A stretch of DNA of 64,000 nt from Pectinatus brassicae (GCF_014201835.1 NZ_JACHFH010000011.1:1-64000), one strand, 5' to 3'. Shown: positions 7,457 to 15,736, counted from the stretch's first letter. Translations and numbers: made by a program. The notes: generated from the letters alone by a model not told the origin.

Positions 7457-7528
7457 GGAGGATGGATCGAATAGATCACGCAGACTCTAAATCTGTGCAG
7501 TCGAGTGAAACTCTCGGATTCTCCGCCA
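7457..7528 (+). tRNA. pylT: tRNA-Pyl (anticodon CUA), pyrrolysine amber-decoding tRNA
   Basis: A 72-base tRNA with encoded CCA. Features special to tRNA-Pyl are all present: 7-bp acceptor stem (7457-7463 with 7518-7524), a single base before the D stem, a short five-base D loop (GATC-GAATA-GATC), a six-bp anticodon stem (CGCAGA/TCTGTG), anticodon loop CTCTAAA with CTA at 7487-7489, a three-base variable loop CAG, and a T arm lacking TTC but with loop TGAAACT. As far as I recall, the D arm, anticodon loop and T loop agree with Desulfitobacterium hafniense tRNA-Pyl almost base for base. It lies 16 bases after the corrinoid gene stop and 31 bases before the pylSn ATG, so it is probably processed from an mRNA. 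Confidence 0.95.
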
Positions 7529-7559
7529 AAATATTATCCTGTGAAAGGTGAATATACAT

Positions 7560-7916
7560 ATGTCCAAAAATAATGCAGTAAAAATTGAAAATAGTGAACT
7601 GGAACAAACTAAAAAGCGTTATTATCGCAAAAACACCGATTTTGCCAAATTGATTGAGAAAATAAAATTATGGCCTGCACGTTCAGGGGTTTTACATGGA
7701 GTGAAATCTGTGCAATTAAAAGGTGAAATTATTGAAATAACTACTCACTGTGGAGAAAATTTTATTGTAAGAAATTCACGCAACAGCAGAGCTGCTCGTT
7801 GGCTGCGTAATAAATGGTGTGGTTCAGCATGTCGTGCCTGTAAAATTCCTGACTGGAAAATACAAAAATATAGTTCTACAATGCTCAGTAAGCAATGGGG
7901 TTCAACATTACAGTAA
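7560..7916 (+). CDS. pylSn: PylSn, stand-alone N-terminal tRNA-binding domain of pyrrolysyl-tRNA synthetase
   Basis: A 118-residue protein matching the N-terminal domain of archaeal PylS, which bacteria encode as a separate gene. The core (about 33-105) has LWPARSGVLHG, THCGE, RNSRNSRAARWLR and CRACKIPDW, matching the archaeal LWMSRTGTLHK, ACGD, NNSRSCRTARAFR and CKRC. The putative zinc ligands His46, Cys64, Cys91 and Cys94 keep the archaeal spacing. The domain grips the T arm and small variable loop of tRNA-Pyl and assists the catalytic PylSc. The frame extends to a GTG at 7548, but that overlaps the ribosome-binding site AAAGGTG, so ATG 7560 is the start. No pylSc, pylB, pylC or pylD is in the window. 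Confidence 0.93.
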   Translation: MSKNNAVKIENSELEQTKKRYYRKNTDFAKLIEKIKLWPARSGVLHGVKSVQLKGEIIEITTHCGENFIVRNSRNSRAARWLRNKWCGSACRACKIPDWKIQKYSSTMLSKQWGSTLQ

Positions 7917-7967
7917 GCTAACAATGGATTTTATAAATGAATAGTAGTTTGGAAAGCAGGCAGTATT

Positions 7968-8912
7968 ATGAAAAAATTAATAAAACTTTTTCTTTTGACA
8001 GGTTTTCTGGGAGCAGGAAAAACAACCTTATTAAAAAAAATAATTGACCATTTAAAAGAACATAAAATTGGCATTATAATGAATGAGTTCGGCAATATAA
8101 GTATTGATGGAATGCTTTTGCGTGACCAGGGGATGGAAGTGCATGAAATAAATAATGGCTCAGTATTTTGCAGCTGTTTAAAAGGCGAATTTGTTGATTC
8201 TTTAATAACGTATTCGCAGCTGCCTATTGAATATTTATTTGTTGAAAGCTCTGGTATGGCTGATCCGTCTAATATTAAATCATTATTAGAAGAAGTTATT
8301 GGCAAATCTGCTGGCATTAGTTATGATTATCGTGGTGCTATTTGCATTGTTGATGCCAATAATTTTCTTGATCAGCTTGAAGTTTTGCTGCCGATCGAAA
8401 GGCAGGTTAAGACAGGTAATTACATTGTCTTAAATAAAATGGATATGGTTTCAGCTGATATGGCTAAACAAGTAACAAATAAGCTGATAGCTTTAAATTC
8501 TAATGCACAAATAATTGAGTCGTCATATTGTGATGTTTCCCTTGACTTTATGGATGGTAATGTAACTGATATTTTAGATGATTTTCCAGGTGCACAAAGC
8601 TGTAGCATAAATACGCCATCTAATAGACCGGTAGGACATATTATAAAACTAAAGGGGATATTTGAGGAAGATAAAATACGCTTGTTTATTGATGGGATAA
8701 TTCCCTGTATGATTAGAATAAAAGGGTTTTTCCACTTTAACACTGGCTGGAAGCAAATTGATGTATCAGGGAATCATATTGAAATAAAAAACACCAATAT
8801 TCGGCCGGAAATGTCTGAAATGGTACTTATTTCTACGAAAGGGTTGCCGGCGTTGCGCGAAATATATACTCAGTGGAGTAAATATTTTGACATAGAATTA
8901 GAACTGAGTTAA
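7968..8912 (+). CDS. COG0523/CobW-family GTPase (metallochaperone-like)
   Basis: A 314-residue G3E-type GTPase: Walker A GFLGAGKTT (12-20), ESSGMADP (93-100), NKMD (156-159), and a C-terminal CobW_C-like domain from about 220. The family's metal-binding CxCC element appears here in altered form, CSC-L at 68-70. Members insert or deliver metals or corrinoids; relatives occur in corrinoid methyltransferase clusters, where a role in corrinoid protein assembly is suspected but, as far as I know, unproven. It follows pylSn by 51 bases on the same strand and ends at a terminator, so it is probably the last gene of the leader-B operon. Confidence 0.88.
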   Translation: MKKLIKLFLLTGFLGAGKTTLLKKIIDHLKEHKIGIIMNEFGNISIDGMLLRDQGMEVHEINNGSVFCSCLKGEFVDSLITYSQLPIEYLFVESSGMADPSNIKSLLEEVIGKSAGISYDYRGAICIVDANNFLDQLEVLLPIERQVKTGNYIVLNKMDMVSADMAKQVTNKLIALNSNAQIIESSYCDVSLDFMDGNVTDILDDFPGAQSCSINTPSNRPVGHIIKLKGIFEEDKIRLFIDGIIPCMIRIKGFFHFNTGWKQIDVSGNHIEIKNTNIRPEMSEMVLISTKGLPALREIYTQWSKYFDIELELS

Positions 8913-8963
8913 GTAAAATTAATATGGATAATTTTCAGATGGAATTATTTGGAAAATATTAAT

Positions 8964-9009
8964 GGTAAAAGCCCCCTTATCATTTATTAAAGATAAGAGG
9001 GCTTTTACC
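8964..9009. terminator. hairpin between convergent genes
   Basis: A long stem of about 17 bp pairs ggtaaaagccc... with its complement around a 10-base loop. It lies between the COG0523 gene (plus) and the antitoxin gene (minus). No long T-run follows either arm, but the aaaag/ctttt base of the stem may serve this role. Confidence 0.6.
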
Positions 9010-9022
9010 ATGTGATTAATTA

Positions 9023-9253
9023 TTAACTGCAAGTCAGGTAGGTTATAATATCTGTAGGATTTATAGGAAGGGATGTATTGTTTTTAGAGTTATGAATCGA
9101 TGAGTTAAAAGGAATTTTACCATGATTATTTATTTCCTGAATAAGCATATTAATTGCCATGGTCATAGTCAGACCCGACTGTTTAAGAATGTTTTCCGCA
9201 TTCTTTTTGGCAGGTTCATCGATTTTTATTTTTAGAATAGTTTCATTAGACAT
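9023..9253 (-). CDS. RelB/DinJ-family antitoxin-like protein, apparently orphan
   Basis: A 76-residue protein resembling the DinJ/RelB ribbon-helix-helix antitoxins: ILKIKIDEPAKKNAENILKQSGLTMTMAINMLIQEI, then a short IPF segment, as in DinJ. These bind and neutralise YafQ/RelE-type RNases and repress their own operon. No toxin gene follows: the downstream 110 bases hold only a terminator and then the convergent COG0523 gene. It may be a relic, or act on a toxin encoded elsewhere. Confidence 0.75.
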   Translation of the reverse strand: MSNETILKIKIDEPAKKNAENILKQSGLTMTMAINMLIQEINNHGKIPFNSSIHNSKNNTSLPINPTDIITYLTCS

Positions 9254-9582
9254 AATACCAACTCCTTTTATGTGTGATTATTATAGCACAATAATATTTT
9301 TTGTGTAATAGTATAAATTATTATTTTTATTAAATATTGTTGTAATTGATATCATGTAAATAATTGCAGGAATAAGATATATTTTATAGAATTAAAATGT
9401 ATCTTATTAGAATTAAAATAACAACAACTTCTATTGTAAAAATCATTTTGTATTTCAATTATGTACGGAAATTTTATATTAATATCAGCAATATTCAAAA
9501 ATAATATAATATAGTTAGTTGAACCATTTACCTTTTAGTAACCGACATAAATATTGTTGAAAAGCGGAAAGGAAATGAGAAA
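9254..9582. other. AT-rich intergenic region, 329 bp
   Basis: No gene is visible. It holds an inverted repeat AATAAGATA/TATCTTATT (9371-9379 with 9400-9408) and two nearly identical copies of tAGAATTAAAAT around it. Promoters for the flanking divergent genes must lie here, but no box pair stands out clearly. Confidence 0.5.
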
Positions 9583-10176
9583 ATGAAAAAAATAGAAATT
9601 GAAGATTTACAAAGAATTACTGAGCTTTCAAAAAGAAAAATTTGGAAAATAGCAAAAAGAAATGGCAGGGACCCTAAATTATATTTACATTGGTCAGCTA
9701 AAAGATATGAAGATAAATTTGAAAATTACCATATAAATATTACGGGGGACGGAGAAGTATACATCAGTACGGAAAATTTTGCTGATATATTGACGCATAC
9801 TTTTCATCGTAATAGAGGAGCTATTGGTATTGTTATGTGCTGTGGATATGAGTCTGATACAGACTGTCTAGGATCGTTTGCACCTACATTAAAACAAATT
9901 GAAGTTATGTCTAGGATTATTGCCATCGTTGCCGAAATACTTCATGTAACCATTGATTTAAAGCATGTAATGACTCATGGAGAGGCGGCTGATAATGAAG
10001 ATGGAATGTATCTCCATGATCCATATGGGCCAAGATCGACAGGTGAAGAATGGGATCTTGAATATTTGGGAACAAATGATTCACATGATTATAATCCGTG
10101 GGCTGCTAATGGAACACGGGGCGGAGATGTTTTACGAAAAAAAGCACTTTTATATGAACATACGCTTATTAAATAA
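9583..10176 (+). CDS. N-acetylmuramoyl-L-alanine amidase-like (Amidase_2/PGRP fold) protein
   Basis: A 197-residue protein without a signal peptide. After about 33 residues come LHWSAKRY, HINITGDGEVY, THTFHRNRGAIGIVMCCGYESDTDC, THGEAADNEDG and WDLEYLG, the order of blocks found in Amidase_2 zinc amidases that cut the bond between muramic acid and the stem peptide; His residues in LHWS, TFHRN and THGEA are candidate zinc ligands. The GTRGGDVLRKK tail resembles phage-type amidases. Lack of a signal suggests holin-dependent export or a prophage remnant origin, but no other phage genes are adjacent. RBS GGAAAGGA precedes the ATG. Confidence 0.75.
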   Translation: MKKIEIEDLQRITELSKRKIWKIAKRNGRDPKLYLHWSAKRYEDKFENYHINITGDGEVYISTENFADILTHTFHRNRGAIGIVMCCGYESDTDCLGSFAPTLKQIEVMSRIIAIVAEILHVTIDLKHVMTHGEAADNEDGMYLHDPYGPRSTGEEWDLEYLGTNDSHDYNPWAANGTRGGDVLRKKALLYEHTLIK

Positions 10177-10208
10177 ATTATTATGAATATTTAAGTATAA
10201 AAATAAGG

Positions 10209-10237
10209 TTGCATAAAACATATTTATGAGGCATAAT
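10209..10237 (+). promoter_or_regulatory. promoter of the outer-membrane protein gene
   Basis: TTGCAT at 10209-10214 and CATAAT at 10232-10237 are separated by 17 bp. The start would lie near 10244, leaving a leader of about 30 bases that ends in GGAGG. Confidence 0.6.
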
Positions 10238-10272
10238 GGAAATACTAAAAATTTATTTATGGAGGTATTTCT

Positions 10273-10773
10273 ATGAAAAAAATTATATATATTTTTAGTA
10301 TGTTATTTGCACTGAGTATTTCTACAGCCATGGCAGCACCGGTAAATACGTTATCAAATAATGAAACCGCTGTTGGACTTGGTACAACTGATTCTTACAT
10401 TGAGCATAAATTCACACCTAAATTGACTATTGGGTACCAATATTTAGATCGTGATGAATATGATCACCAAAATGATCTTTATGCCCAGTATGACTTGTTT
10501 GGTTCTAACTTAAAAGCTGTTGCTGGATTCCGCAATAATCTGCCCGGTGATAATTCCAATGCATATGGCGGTTTAGCTGTTGTAAGTCCGAGTCTTTTAG
10601 GCAGTCAACTATATGCATCATATGTTACTGGCAGTGATTTTGGTGAAACTCAGGTTGGCTTAAATATGAATATTATTGCTAATATTGATTTTAACATTAA
10701 TTATCATAATTTTGATCCTGATAATGGTCACGACAAACATGGTTTTGGTGTAGGTGCGACTGTTAAGTTTTAA
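10273..10773 (+). CDS. small outer-membrane beta-barrel protein
   Basis: A 166-residue protein with a classical signal peptide (lysines, hydrophobic core, cleavage near AMA-AP at residue 22). The mature part is rich in alternating aromatic/polar strands (IEHKFTPKLTIGYQYL, LKAVAGFRNNL, SQLYASYVTG, DFNINYHNF) and ends in VKF; a C-terminal Phe is the usual BAM insertion signal. It resembles YfaZ-like barrels of about eight strands. Its presence shows a diderm envelope, which among Firmicutes points to Negativicutes or Halanaerobiales. Function unknown, perhaps a small porin. Confidence 0.8.
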   Translation: MKKIIYIFSMLFALSISTAMAAPVNTLSNNETAVGLGTTDSYIEHKFTPKLTIGYQYLDRDEYDHQNDLYAQYDLFGSNLKAVAGFRNNLPGDNSNAYGGLAVVSPSLLGSQLYASYVTGSDFGETQVGLNMNIIANIDFNINYHNFDPDNGHDKHGFGVGATVKF

Positions 10774-10783
10774 TTAGTATTTT

Positions 10784-10839
10784 AAGGTTGTCGTTTACGT
10801 AATTAGGAAAATTTCTGATTACAGCGATAGCCTTTTTTA
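10784..10839 (+). terminator. intrinsic terminator
   Basis: A long two-part stem (AAGGTTGTCG 10784-10793 with CGATAGCCTT 10824-10833, plus an inner GTAAT.../...ATTAC stem) is followed by six T. It ends the outer-membrane protein transcript. Confidence 0.85.
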
Positions 10840-10989
10840 TTGTCTGCTTTAAGTTGATATAGCTAAGAGAAAGTATAAGTTATTATCAGCTTGCTTAATA
10901 AACAAGCTTGCTGTATCATATTAATATATATGTTTATAAATAAAACATTATAATAGCTGTTTTAATGCTATTATTCGGAGGGGTACTAT

Positions 10990-12063
10990 TTGTCGGAGCA
11001 GCTGCGAAATATAGGTAATAATATTATGAAATTTATTCGTTATATTAAAAATAATACTATTGGAGGAATTCTGTTAAAATATATTACGGGGATAGCGGTA
11101 TTATTTATAATGGCAGTGATTATTGGTTTTCATTATCCATCGGGACAGACTGATAATGCTAATAATAAGCAGATTGTCATTGAAATAAAATCTGGTATGC
11201 AGACAGCACAGATAGCAGCATTGTTAAAAGATAAGGACGTTATTGACCATGACTTTTATTTTCGCCTTCTAGCCAAAATAAAGGGACTGGATAAACAATT
11301 AAAAGTCGGCAGCTATATTTTGCAGAAGGATATGTCCGATAGTGCTGTAATGGAATTATTGATTAAAGGGCCAACATTAAATACAATAAAAGTAACGATT
11401 CCTGAGGGGTATACAGTAGAAAAAATAGCTGATGTTTTATCTAAAGACAATATTGTAGATCGCAATGAATTTTTACGATTAGCAAAATCATATACTCCGT
11501 ATGAATATATGAAGAACAATGATCCCAATGTAAAATATAAGGTAGAGGGATATTTATTTCCAGATACTTATGAATTCCTGATAAATTCATCACCAAAACA
11601 GATTATGGATATTATGCTGAATGAATTTAATAAAAAATATGATGAAGAATTACGTAAGCGTGCTAAAGATAAAAATTTATCAGCACATGAACTAGTGGTA
11701 TTGGCATCACTGGTTGAGGCTGAAGCTCGTTATGAAAATGACAGACCAATTATTGCACAAGTGTTTTTTAATAGATTAAAGATTAATATGCCGCTGCAGT
11801 CGGATACGACTATTCAATACGCCATGAAAGAACGAAAAGAAGAATTGATGATAAAAGACACTAAAATAGATTCGCCTTATAATACTTATATGCATTACGG
11901 GTTACCGCCAGGAGCCGTTGGCAATCCGGGAATGGCTTCAATAAAAGCAGTTCTTTATCCACAAAATAATGATTATTTATATTTTGTCGCTGATAGTACA
12001 GGGCATAATCACTATAGCCGTACATATCAGGAGCACCTTCGAATAATTGACAGTATAAAATAA
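10990..12063 (+). CDS. mltG: endolytic murein transglycosylase MltG (YceG)
   Basis: A 357-residue protein with a short cytoplasmic N-terminus, one membrane helix (about 30-52), a LysM-like region and the YceG lytic domain with LVVLASLVEAEARYENDRPIIAQVF (catalytic Glu in this block), LQSDTTIQYA and YNTYMHYGLPPGAVGNPG. MltG cuts nascent glycan strands and sets their length. The start is TTG at 10990, supported by GGAGG eight bases upstream; an ATG at 11026 is a weaker alternative. The order mltG-O-methyltransferase-U32 peptidase is the same as Bacillus yrrL-yrrM-yrrN/O. Confidence 0.93.
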   Translation: MSEQLRNIGNNIMKFIRYIKNNTIGGILLKYITGIAVLFIMAVIIGFHYPSGQTDNANNKQIVIEIKSGMQTAQIAALLKDKDVIDHDFYFRLLAKIKGLDKQLKVGSYILQKDMSDSAVMELLIKGPTLNTIKVTIPEGYTVEKIADVLSKDNIVDRNEFLRLAKSYTPYEYMKNNDPNVKYKVEGYLFPDTYEFLINSSPKQIMDIMLNEFNKKYDEELRKRAKDKNLSAHELVVLASLVEAEARYENDRPIIAQVFFNRLKINMPLQSDTTIQYAMKERKEELMIKDTKIDSPYNTYMHYGLPPGAVGNPGMASIKAVLYPQNNDYLYFVADSTGHNHYSRTYQEHLRIIDSIK

Positions 12064-12079
12064 AAGATAGGATTTTTTA

Positions 12080-12670
12080 ATGAACGCGTTATTACAAGAG
12101 ATGCAAATATTTGCTAAAGACAATAATGTTCCTATAATAAAACCATCAGCAGCAGAAATTTTATGCAGGACTGTTGCGGAACAAAAATCCCAGCGTATAT
12201 TAGAAATTGGCACCGCTATTGGCTATTCTGCCTTATTAATGGCACAAAACGCTGCTGATAATGTTGAGATTATAACACTTGAATTATCTGCTGGCAGAAT
12301 TGCGACGGCACGGAATTTTATTAATAAATCACCCTATAAAAAAAATATTACTATTATTGCGGGTGACGCTGAAGAATCTCTGCATAAATTGTCAGGCAAA
12401 TTTGATTTTGTTTTTATTGATGCTGCCAAAGGTCAATATATTAAGTATCTGCAGGCAGTATTGCCGCTTCTTACGGATGCAGGAATCATAGCTGCTGATA
12501 ATGTAATGTTTCGCGGCTATGTTGAGAGCAGCGAAAAACCGCCGCGTCGTTATAAGACAATAGTTAAACGCTTGCGTGAATATCTGCAGGAAATAAATGA
12601 ATTAAATGAACTAGAAACCATCATTTATCATGAAAATGATGGTTTAGCCATTTCAAAGAAAAGGATCTGA
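12080..12670 (+). CDS. trmR: tRNA 5-hydroxyuridine O-methyltransferase TrmR (YrrM) family
   Basis: A 196-residue class I SAM-dependent O-methyltransferase: RILEIGTAIGYSALLMA (motif I) near residue 45, ITLELSAGR and FDFVFIDAAKGQY, as in YrrM/caffeoyl-CoA-type enzymes. TrmR methylates 5-hydroxyuridine at tRNA position 34 to 5-methoxyuridine in Gram-positive bacteria. It lies 16 bases after mltG and 2 bases before a U32 family gene whose relatives (TrhP) are needed to form the hydroxyuridine substrate, so the pair forms a wobble-modification unit. Confidence 0.88.
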   Translation: MNALLQEMQIFAKDNNVPIIKPSAAEILCRTVAEQKSQRILEIGTAIGYSALLMAQNAADNVEIITLELSAGRIATARNFINKSPYKKNITIIAGDAEESLHKLSGKFDFVFIDAAKGQYIKYLQAVLPLLTDAGIIAADNVMFRGYVESSEKPPRRYKTIVKRLREYLQEINELNELETIIYHENDGLAISKKRI

Positions 12671-12672
12671 AG

Positions 12673-13905
12673 ATGATAGAAAAAGTAGAATTATTAGCCC
12701 CAGCTGGGAATTTAGAAAAATTAAAGATTGCTATTATTTATGGCGCAGATGCTGTATATATCGGCGGGAAAAAATTTGGTCTTAGAACATATGGCGGTAA
12801 TTTTTCACCGGAAGAAATGCAGGAAGGTATTGAATTTGCCCATAGTAAAAATAAAAAAGTTTATGTCACGGTGAATATTTTTGCTCATAACAATGATTTA
12901 GGTGATTTACCGGAATATATATTGGAATTGGAAAAATTGCAAGTAGATGGTGTTTTAGTATCTGACTTGGGCGTGTTTTCTATTGTACGCAGTACGGCAC
13001 CTGATTTACCTGTGCATATAAGTACTCAGGCTAATAATACTAACTGGGCATCAATTAAAGCTTGGACTGATATGGGGGCACAGCGTGTTGTATTGGCACG
13101 TGAACTTTCACTCAGAGAAATAAAGAAAATTCGTGAAAAATGTGATGTAGAATTAGAAATGTTTGTGCATGGAGCAATGTGTATATCTTATTCTGGCCGC
13201 TGTGTTATGAGTAATTATATGACAGGACGTGATTCTAACCGTGGAGCTTGTGCGCAGGCGTGTCGCTGGAAATATGCCTTGGTAGAATCACAGCGTCCTG
13301 ATGAATATTTTCCGATTGAAGAAGATAGTAATGGAACATATATTTTCAATTCTAAGGATTTATGTCTGCTGCCATATATTAAAGATGTTATTAATAGTGG
13401 CGTAAACAGTCTAAAAATTGAAGGACGCATGAAGAGTATTTACTATGTTGCGGGAATAGTTAAAATTTATCGTGAAGCTATTGATATGTATTACGCTTCA
13501 CCGGAAAAAATGGATGCTCAGCAGAAAAGCTGGCAGGAGGCACTTACTAAGGTGTCTCACCGTCAATATACAAGCGGATTTTTCATTGATAAACCTACTG
13601 GTGACGATCATGTTTATAACACTTCAGCTTGTACACAGACAGCTGATTTTGTTGGTATGGTACTAGAATATGATGAAAAAAGCGGCTATGCTTTAGTTGA
13701 ACAGCGTAATAATATGAAAACTGGTCAGCGTATTGAAGTGTTTCAGCCTAACCTGCCCGCTTATGAACAAGAAATAAGTGAAATGATCGATGAAGATGAA
13801 AACACCATTCTGGTTGCTCCGCATCCACAACAAAAGGTTAGGATGAAAATGCAGCAGCCAGTAGAACCTTTTGCTATGCTTAGACGGGATATTACTACTA
13901 AATAA
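12673..13905 (+). CDS. peptidase U32-family protein, tRNA uridine hydroxylation (TrhP/YrrO-like)
   Basis: A 410-residue U32 protein: LLAPAGNLEKLKIAIIYGADAVYIG at the N-terminus, the signature EMFVHGAMCISYSGRCVMSNYMTGRDSN split around residue 160-185, and GACAQACRW with the cluster of cysteines that in the family bind an iron-sulfur centre. TrhP proteins make 5-hydroxyuridine in tRNA using prephenate; the adjacent trmR supports this rather than proteolysis. Bacillus has two tandem copies (yrrN, yrrO); only one long copy occurs here. Confidence 0.88.
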   Translation: MIEKVELLAPAGNLEKLKIAIIYGADAVYIGGKKFGLRTYGGNFSPEEMQEGIEFAHSKNKKVYVTVNIFAHNNDLGDLPEYILELEKLQVDGVLVSDLGVFSIVRSTAPDLPVHISTQANNTNWASIKAWTDMGAQRVVLARELSLREIKKIREKCDVELEMFVHGAMCISYSGRCVMSNYMTGRDSNRGACAQACRWKYALVESQRPDEYFPIEEDSNGTYIFNSKDLCLLPYIKDVINSGVNSLKIEGRMKSIYYVAGIVKIYREAIDMYYASPEKMDAQQKSWQEALTKVSHRQYTSGFFIDKPTGDDHVYNTSACTQTADFVGMVLEYDEKSGYALVEQRNNMKTGQRIEVFQPNLPAYEQEISEMIDEDENTILVAPHPQQKVRMKMQQPVEPFAMLRRDITTK

Positions 13906-13929
13906 TATATATGCTAAGGGGGCTTTTCT

Positions 13930-14202
13930 ATGTCCAGATATTTTGCCGCAGCACATGGTCGTGTACAGGGAGTCGGCTTTCGCTATTTTGTACAAAATAC
14001 CGCCAAAAAGTATAAACTTACCGGCTGGGTGAAAAACATGTCTGATGGTACTGTTACGATGGAAGTCCAAGGGAATCAAGAGCAAATCGATATGTTATTT
14101 AATGATATTAAAAAAGGTAATATGTTTATCAAGGTAAAAAAAATGGATATAAATATGATTAATGACTGTGAAAATGAAGAGAATTTTACAATAAGGTATT
14201 AA
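13930..14202 (+). CDS. acyP: acylphosphatase
   Basis: A 90-residue protein with both catalytic features of the family: GRVQGVGFRYFVQNTA (phosphate loop with Arg) and GWVKNMSDGTVTMEVQG (catalytic Asn). It hydrolyses acylphosphates such as 1,3-bisphosphoglycerate. RBS AAGGGGG lies upstream of the ATG. It sits between the U32 gene and aroQ on the same strand with gaps of 24 bases on either side. Confidence 0.93.
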   Translation: MSRYFAAAHGRVQGVGFRYFVQNTAKKYKLTGWVKNMSDGTVTMEVQGNQEQIDMLFNDIKKGNMFIKVKKMDINMINDCENEENFTIRY

Positions 14203-14226
14203 ATATATATGATGGAAAGTGATAAT

Positions 14227-14679
14227 GTGAAAAAGATACTTGTTTTACATGGTCCCAATTTGAATTTACTGGGTACGCGTGAACCGGAAATATATGGTTC
14301 AACAACACTGACAGATATAAATGAAGATCTTTGCCAGCAAGCAAAAAAAGCTGGTATAGATCTAGATTGTAAGCAAAGTAATTATGAGGGCGAATTAATT
14401 GATGCAATTCAGCAATCAGGTGAATATGCCTATATTATTTTAAATGCAGCTGCTTTTACCCATTACAGCATCGCTATTCGTGATGCTATTGCAGCAGTAA
14501 AAACACCAGTAATAGAAGTGCATTTGTCTAATGTTCATAAAAGAGAAGAGTTTAGAAATAATTCGGTTATTTCTCCTGTCGTTGAAGGACAAATTTCTGG
14601 TTTTGGTATTAATAGCTATAAGATGGCCTTATATCATGCTATTTTGAAAATGAGCGGAGATGATTATAATGGCAAATGA
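14227..14679 (+). CDS. aroQ: 3-dehydroquinate dehydratase, type II
   Basis: A 150-residue enzyme of the shikimate pathway. The N-terminus [20 protein letters not shown] contains the active-site loop, followed by [29 protein letters not shown] (Asn, His) and [15 protein letters not shown] choose GTG at 14227 over the ATG at 14209 because GGAAAGTG sits at proper distance from it, while nothing like a ribosome-binding site precedes the ATG, and homologues begin [11 protein letters not shown]. Its end overlaps the next gene. Confidence 0.93.
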   Translation: MKKILVLHGPNLNLLGTREPEIYGSTTLTDINEDLCQQAKKAGIDLDCKQSNYEGELIDAIQQSGEYAYIILNAAAFTHYSIAIRDAIAAVKTPVIEVHLSNVHKREEFRNNSVISPVVEGQISGFGINSYKMALYHAILKMSGDDYNGK

Positions 14680-15736
14680 TCGTCTGCTGCGGTTACGTCA
14701 ATTTATTACAGAAAATGAAGCACAAGCAGTATTAATCAGTAAAAATGAAAATGTGCATTATTTCAGTGGATTTTACGGTGATGATTCAGCTTTAGTAATT
14801 ACTATGGATAAGGAATACTTATTAACCGATTCACGTTATACCGAGCAAGCATCTGCTCAAAGTGATTTTACAATTATTGAGCAAAAAAAAGGCCTGCTAA
14901 GCAAAATAAGTGAAACTATTGAAAATGAACATATAAAAAATTTAGCATTTGAATCTAATGTTTTAGTGTACGATTCATTTAAAGCCCTACAAAAAATGCT
15001 GCCTAATGTAAAATTTTCGGCACCAATATCTTTAGATAAATTGCGCGTTGAAAAAGATGCTGGTGAAATTGAACTGATAAAAAAGGCTGTTGCCATAAGT
15101 GATGCTGCGTTTAATGATATATTGGATTTTATTAAACCAGGAATATCCGAGATAGCTGTTGCAGCCAGATTGGAAAATACTATGCGGCAATTAGGCAGTG
15201 AACGTCCTGCTTTTGCTACTATTGTTGCATCTGGCAAAAGAGGAAGTCTGCCTCATGGTGTTGCCAGCGAAAAGTTGCTTCTTGACGGAGAATTTGTTAC
15301 AATGGACTTTGGAGCAGTATATAAAGGATATCATTCAGACATTACTCGTACTGTTTGTATTGGCAAAGCCAGCACTCAGCAAAAAAAACTTTATGATATC
15401 GTTTTAAAAGCACATCTAATGGGGATAGACTCTATTGAGATAAATAAAGATGGATGCAGTCTTGATGCACCATCCCGTCAGTATATAAAAGATATGGGAT
15501 ACGGTGACAATTACGGTCATGGACTAGGCCATGGCGTTGGGTTAGAAATACATGAACTGCCGAGACTTTCACCTATGGCGCAGGATATAATATTTAGGCC
15601 AAATATGCTTGTTACAGTAGAACCTGGAATATACATTCCAGATTATGGCGGTCTGCGCATAGAAGATACTGTATTGGTTGGAGAAAAAGGAGCAATTCCT
15701 TTAACAAAAAGCCGTAAAGAATTAATTGAGCTATAA
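14669..15736 (+). CDS. M24-family Xaa-Pro aminopeptidase/dipeptidase (YqhT-like)
   Basis: A 355-residue creatinase-fold metallopeptidase with an N-terminal creatinase_N domain (about 1-125) and the pita-bread catalytic domain; metal ligands are in [17 protein letters not shown] (two Asp), [16 protein letters not shown] (His) and [21 protein letters not shown] (two Glu). It removes residues next to proline. The ATG at 14660 overlaps the GGAG ribosome-binding site, so ATG 14669 is preferred. Its start overlaps aroQ by 11 bases; efp follows, as in Bacillus yqhS-yqhT-efp. Confidence 0.92.
   Translation: MANDRLLRLRQFITENEAQAVLISKNENVHYFSGFYGDDSALVITMDKEYLLTDSRYTEQASAQSDFTIIEQKKGLLSKISETIENEHIKNLAFESNVLVYDSFKALQKMLPNVKFSAPISLDKLRVEKDAGEIELIKKAVAISDAAFNDILDFIKPGISEIAVAARLENTMRQLGSERPAFATIVASGKRGSLPHGVASEKLLLDGEFVTMDFGAVYKGYHSDITRTVCIGKASTQQKKLYDIVLKAHLMGIDSIEINKDGCSLDAPSRQYIKDMGYGDNYGHGLGHGVGLEIHELPRLSPMAQDIIFRPNMLVTVEPGIYIPDYGGLRIEDTVLVGEKGAIPLTKSRKELIEL

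Noticed and set aside
7457-7528. Ordinary amber-suppressor derivative of a canonical tRNA
   Set aside because: The three-base variable loop, six-bp anticodon stem, tiny D loop and absence of TTC in the T arm do not fit a mutated canonical tRNA, and PylSn is next to it.
9583-10773. Prophage segment around the amidase
   Set aside because: No holin, tail, portal or integrase genes nearby; the next gene is a host outer-membrane protein.
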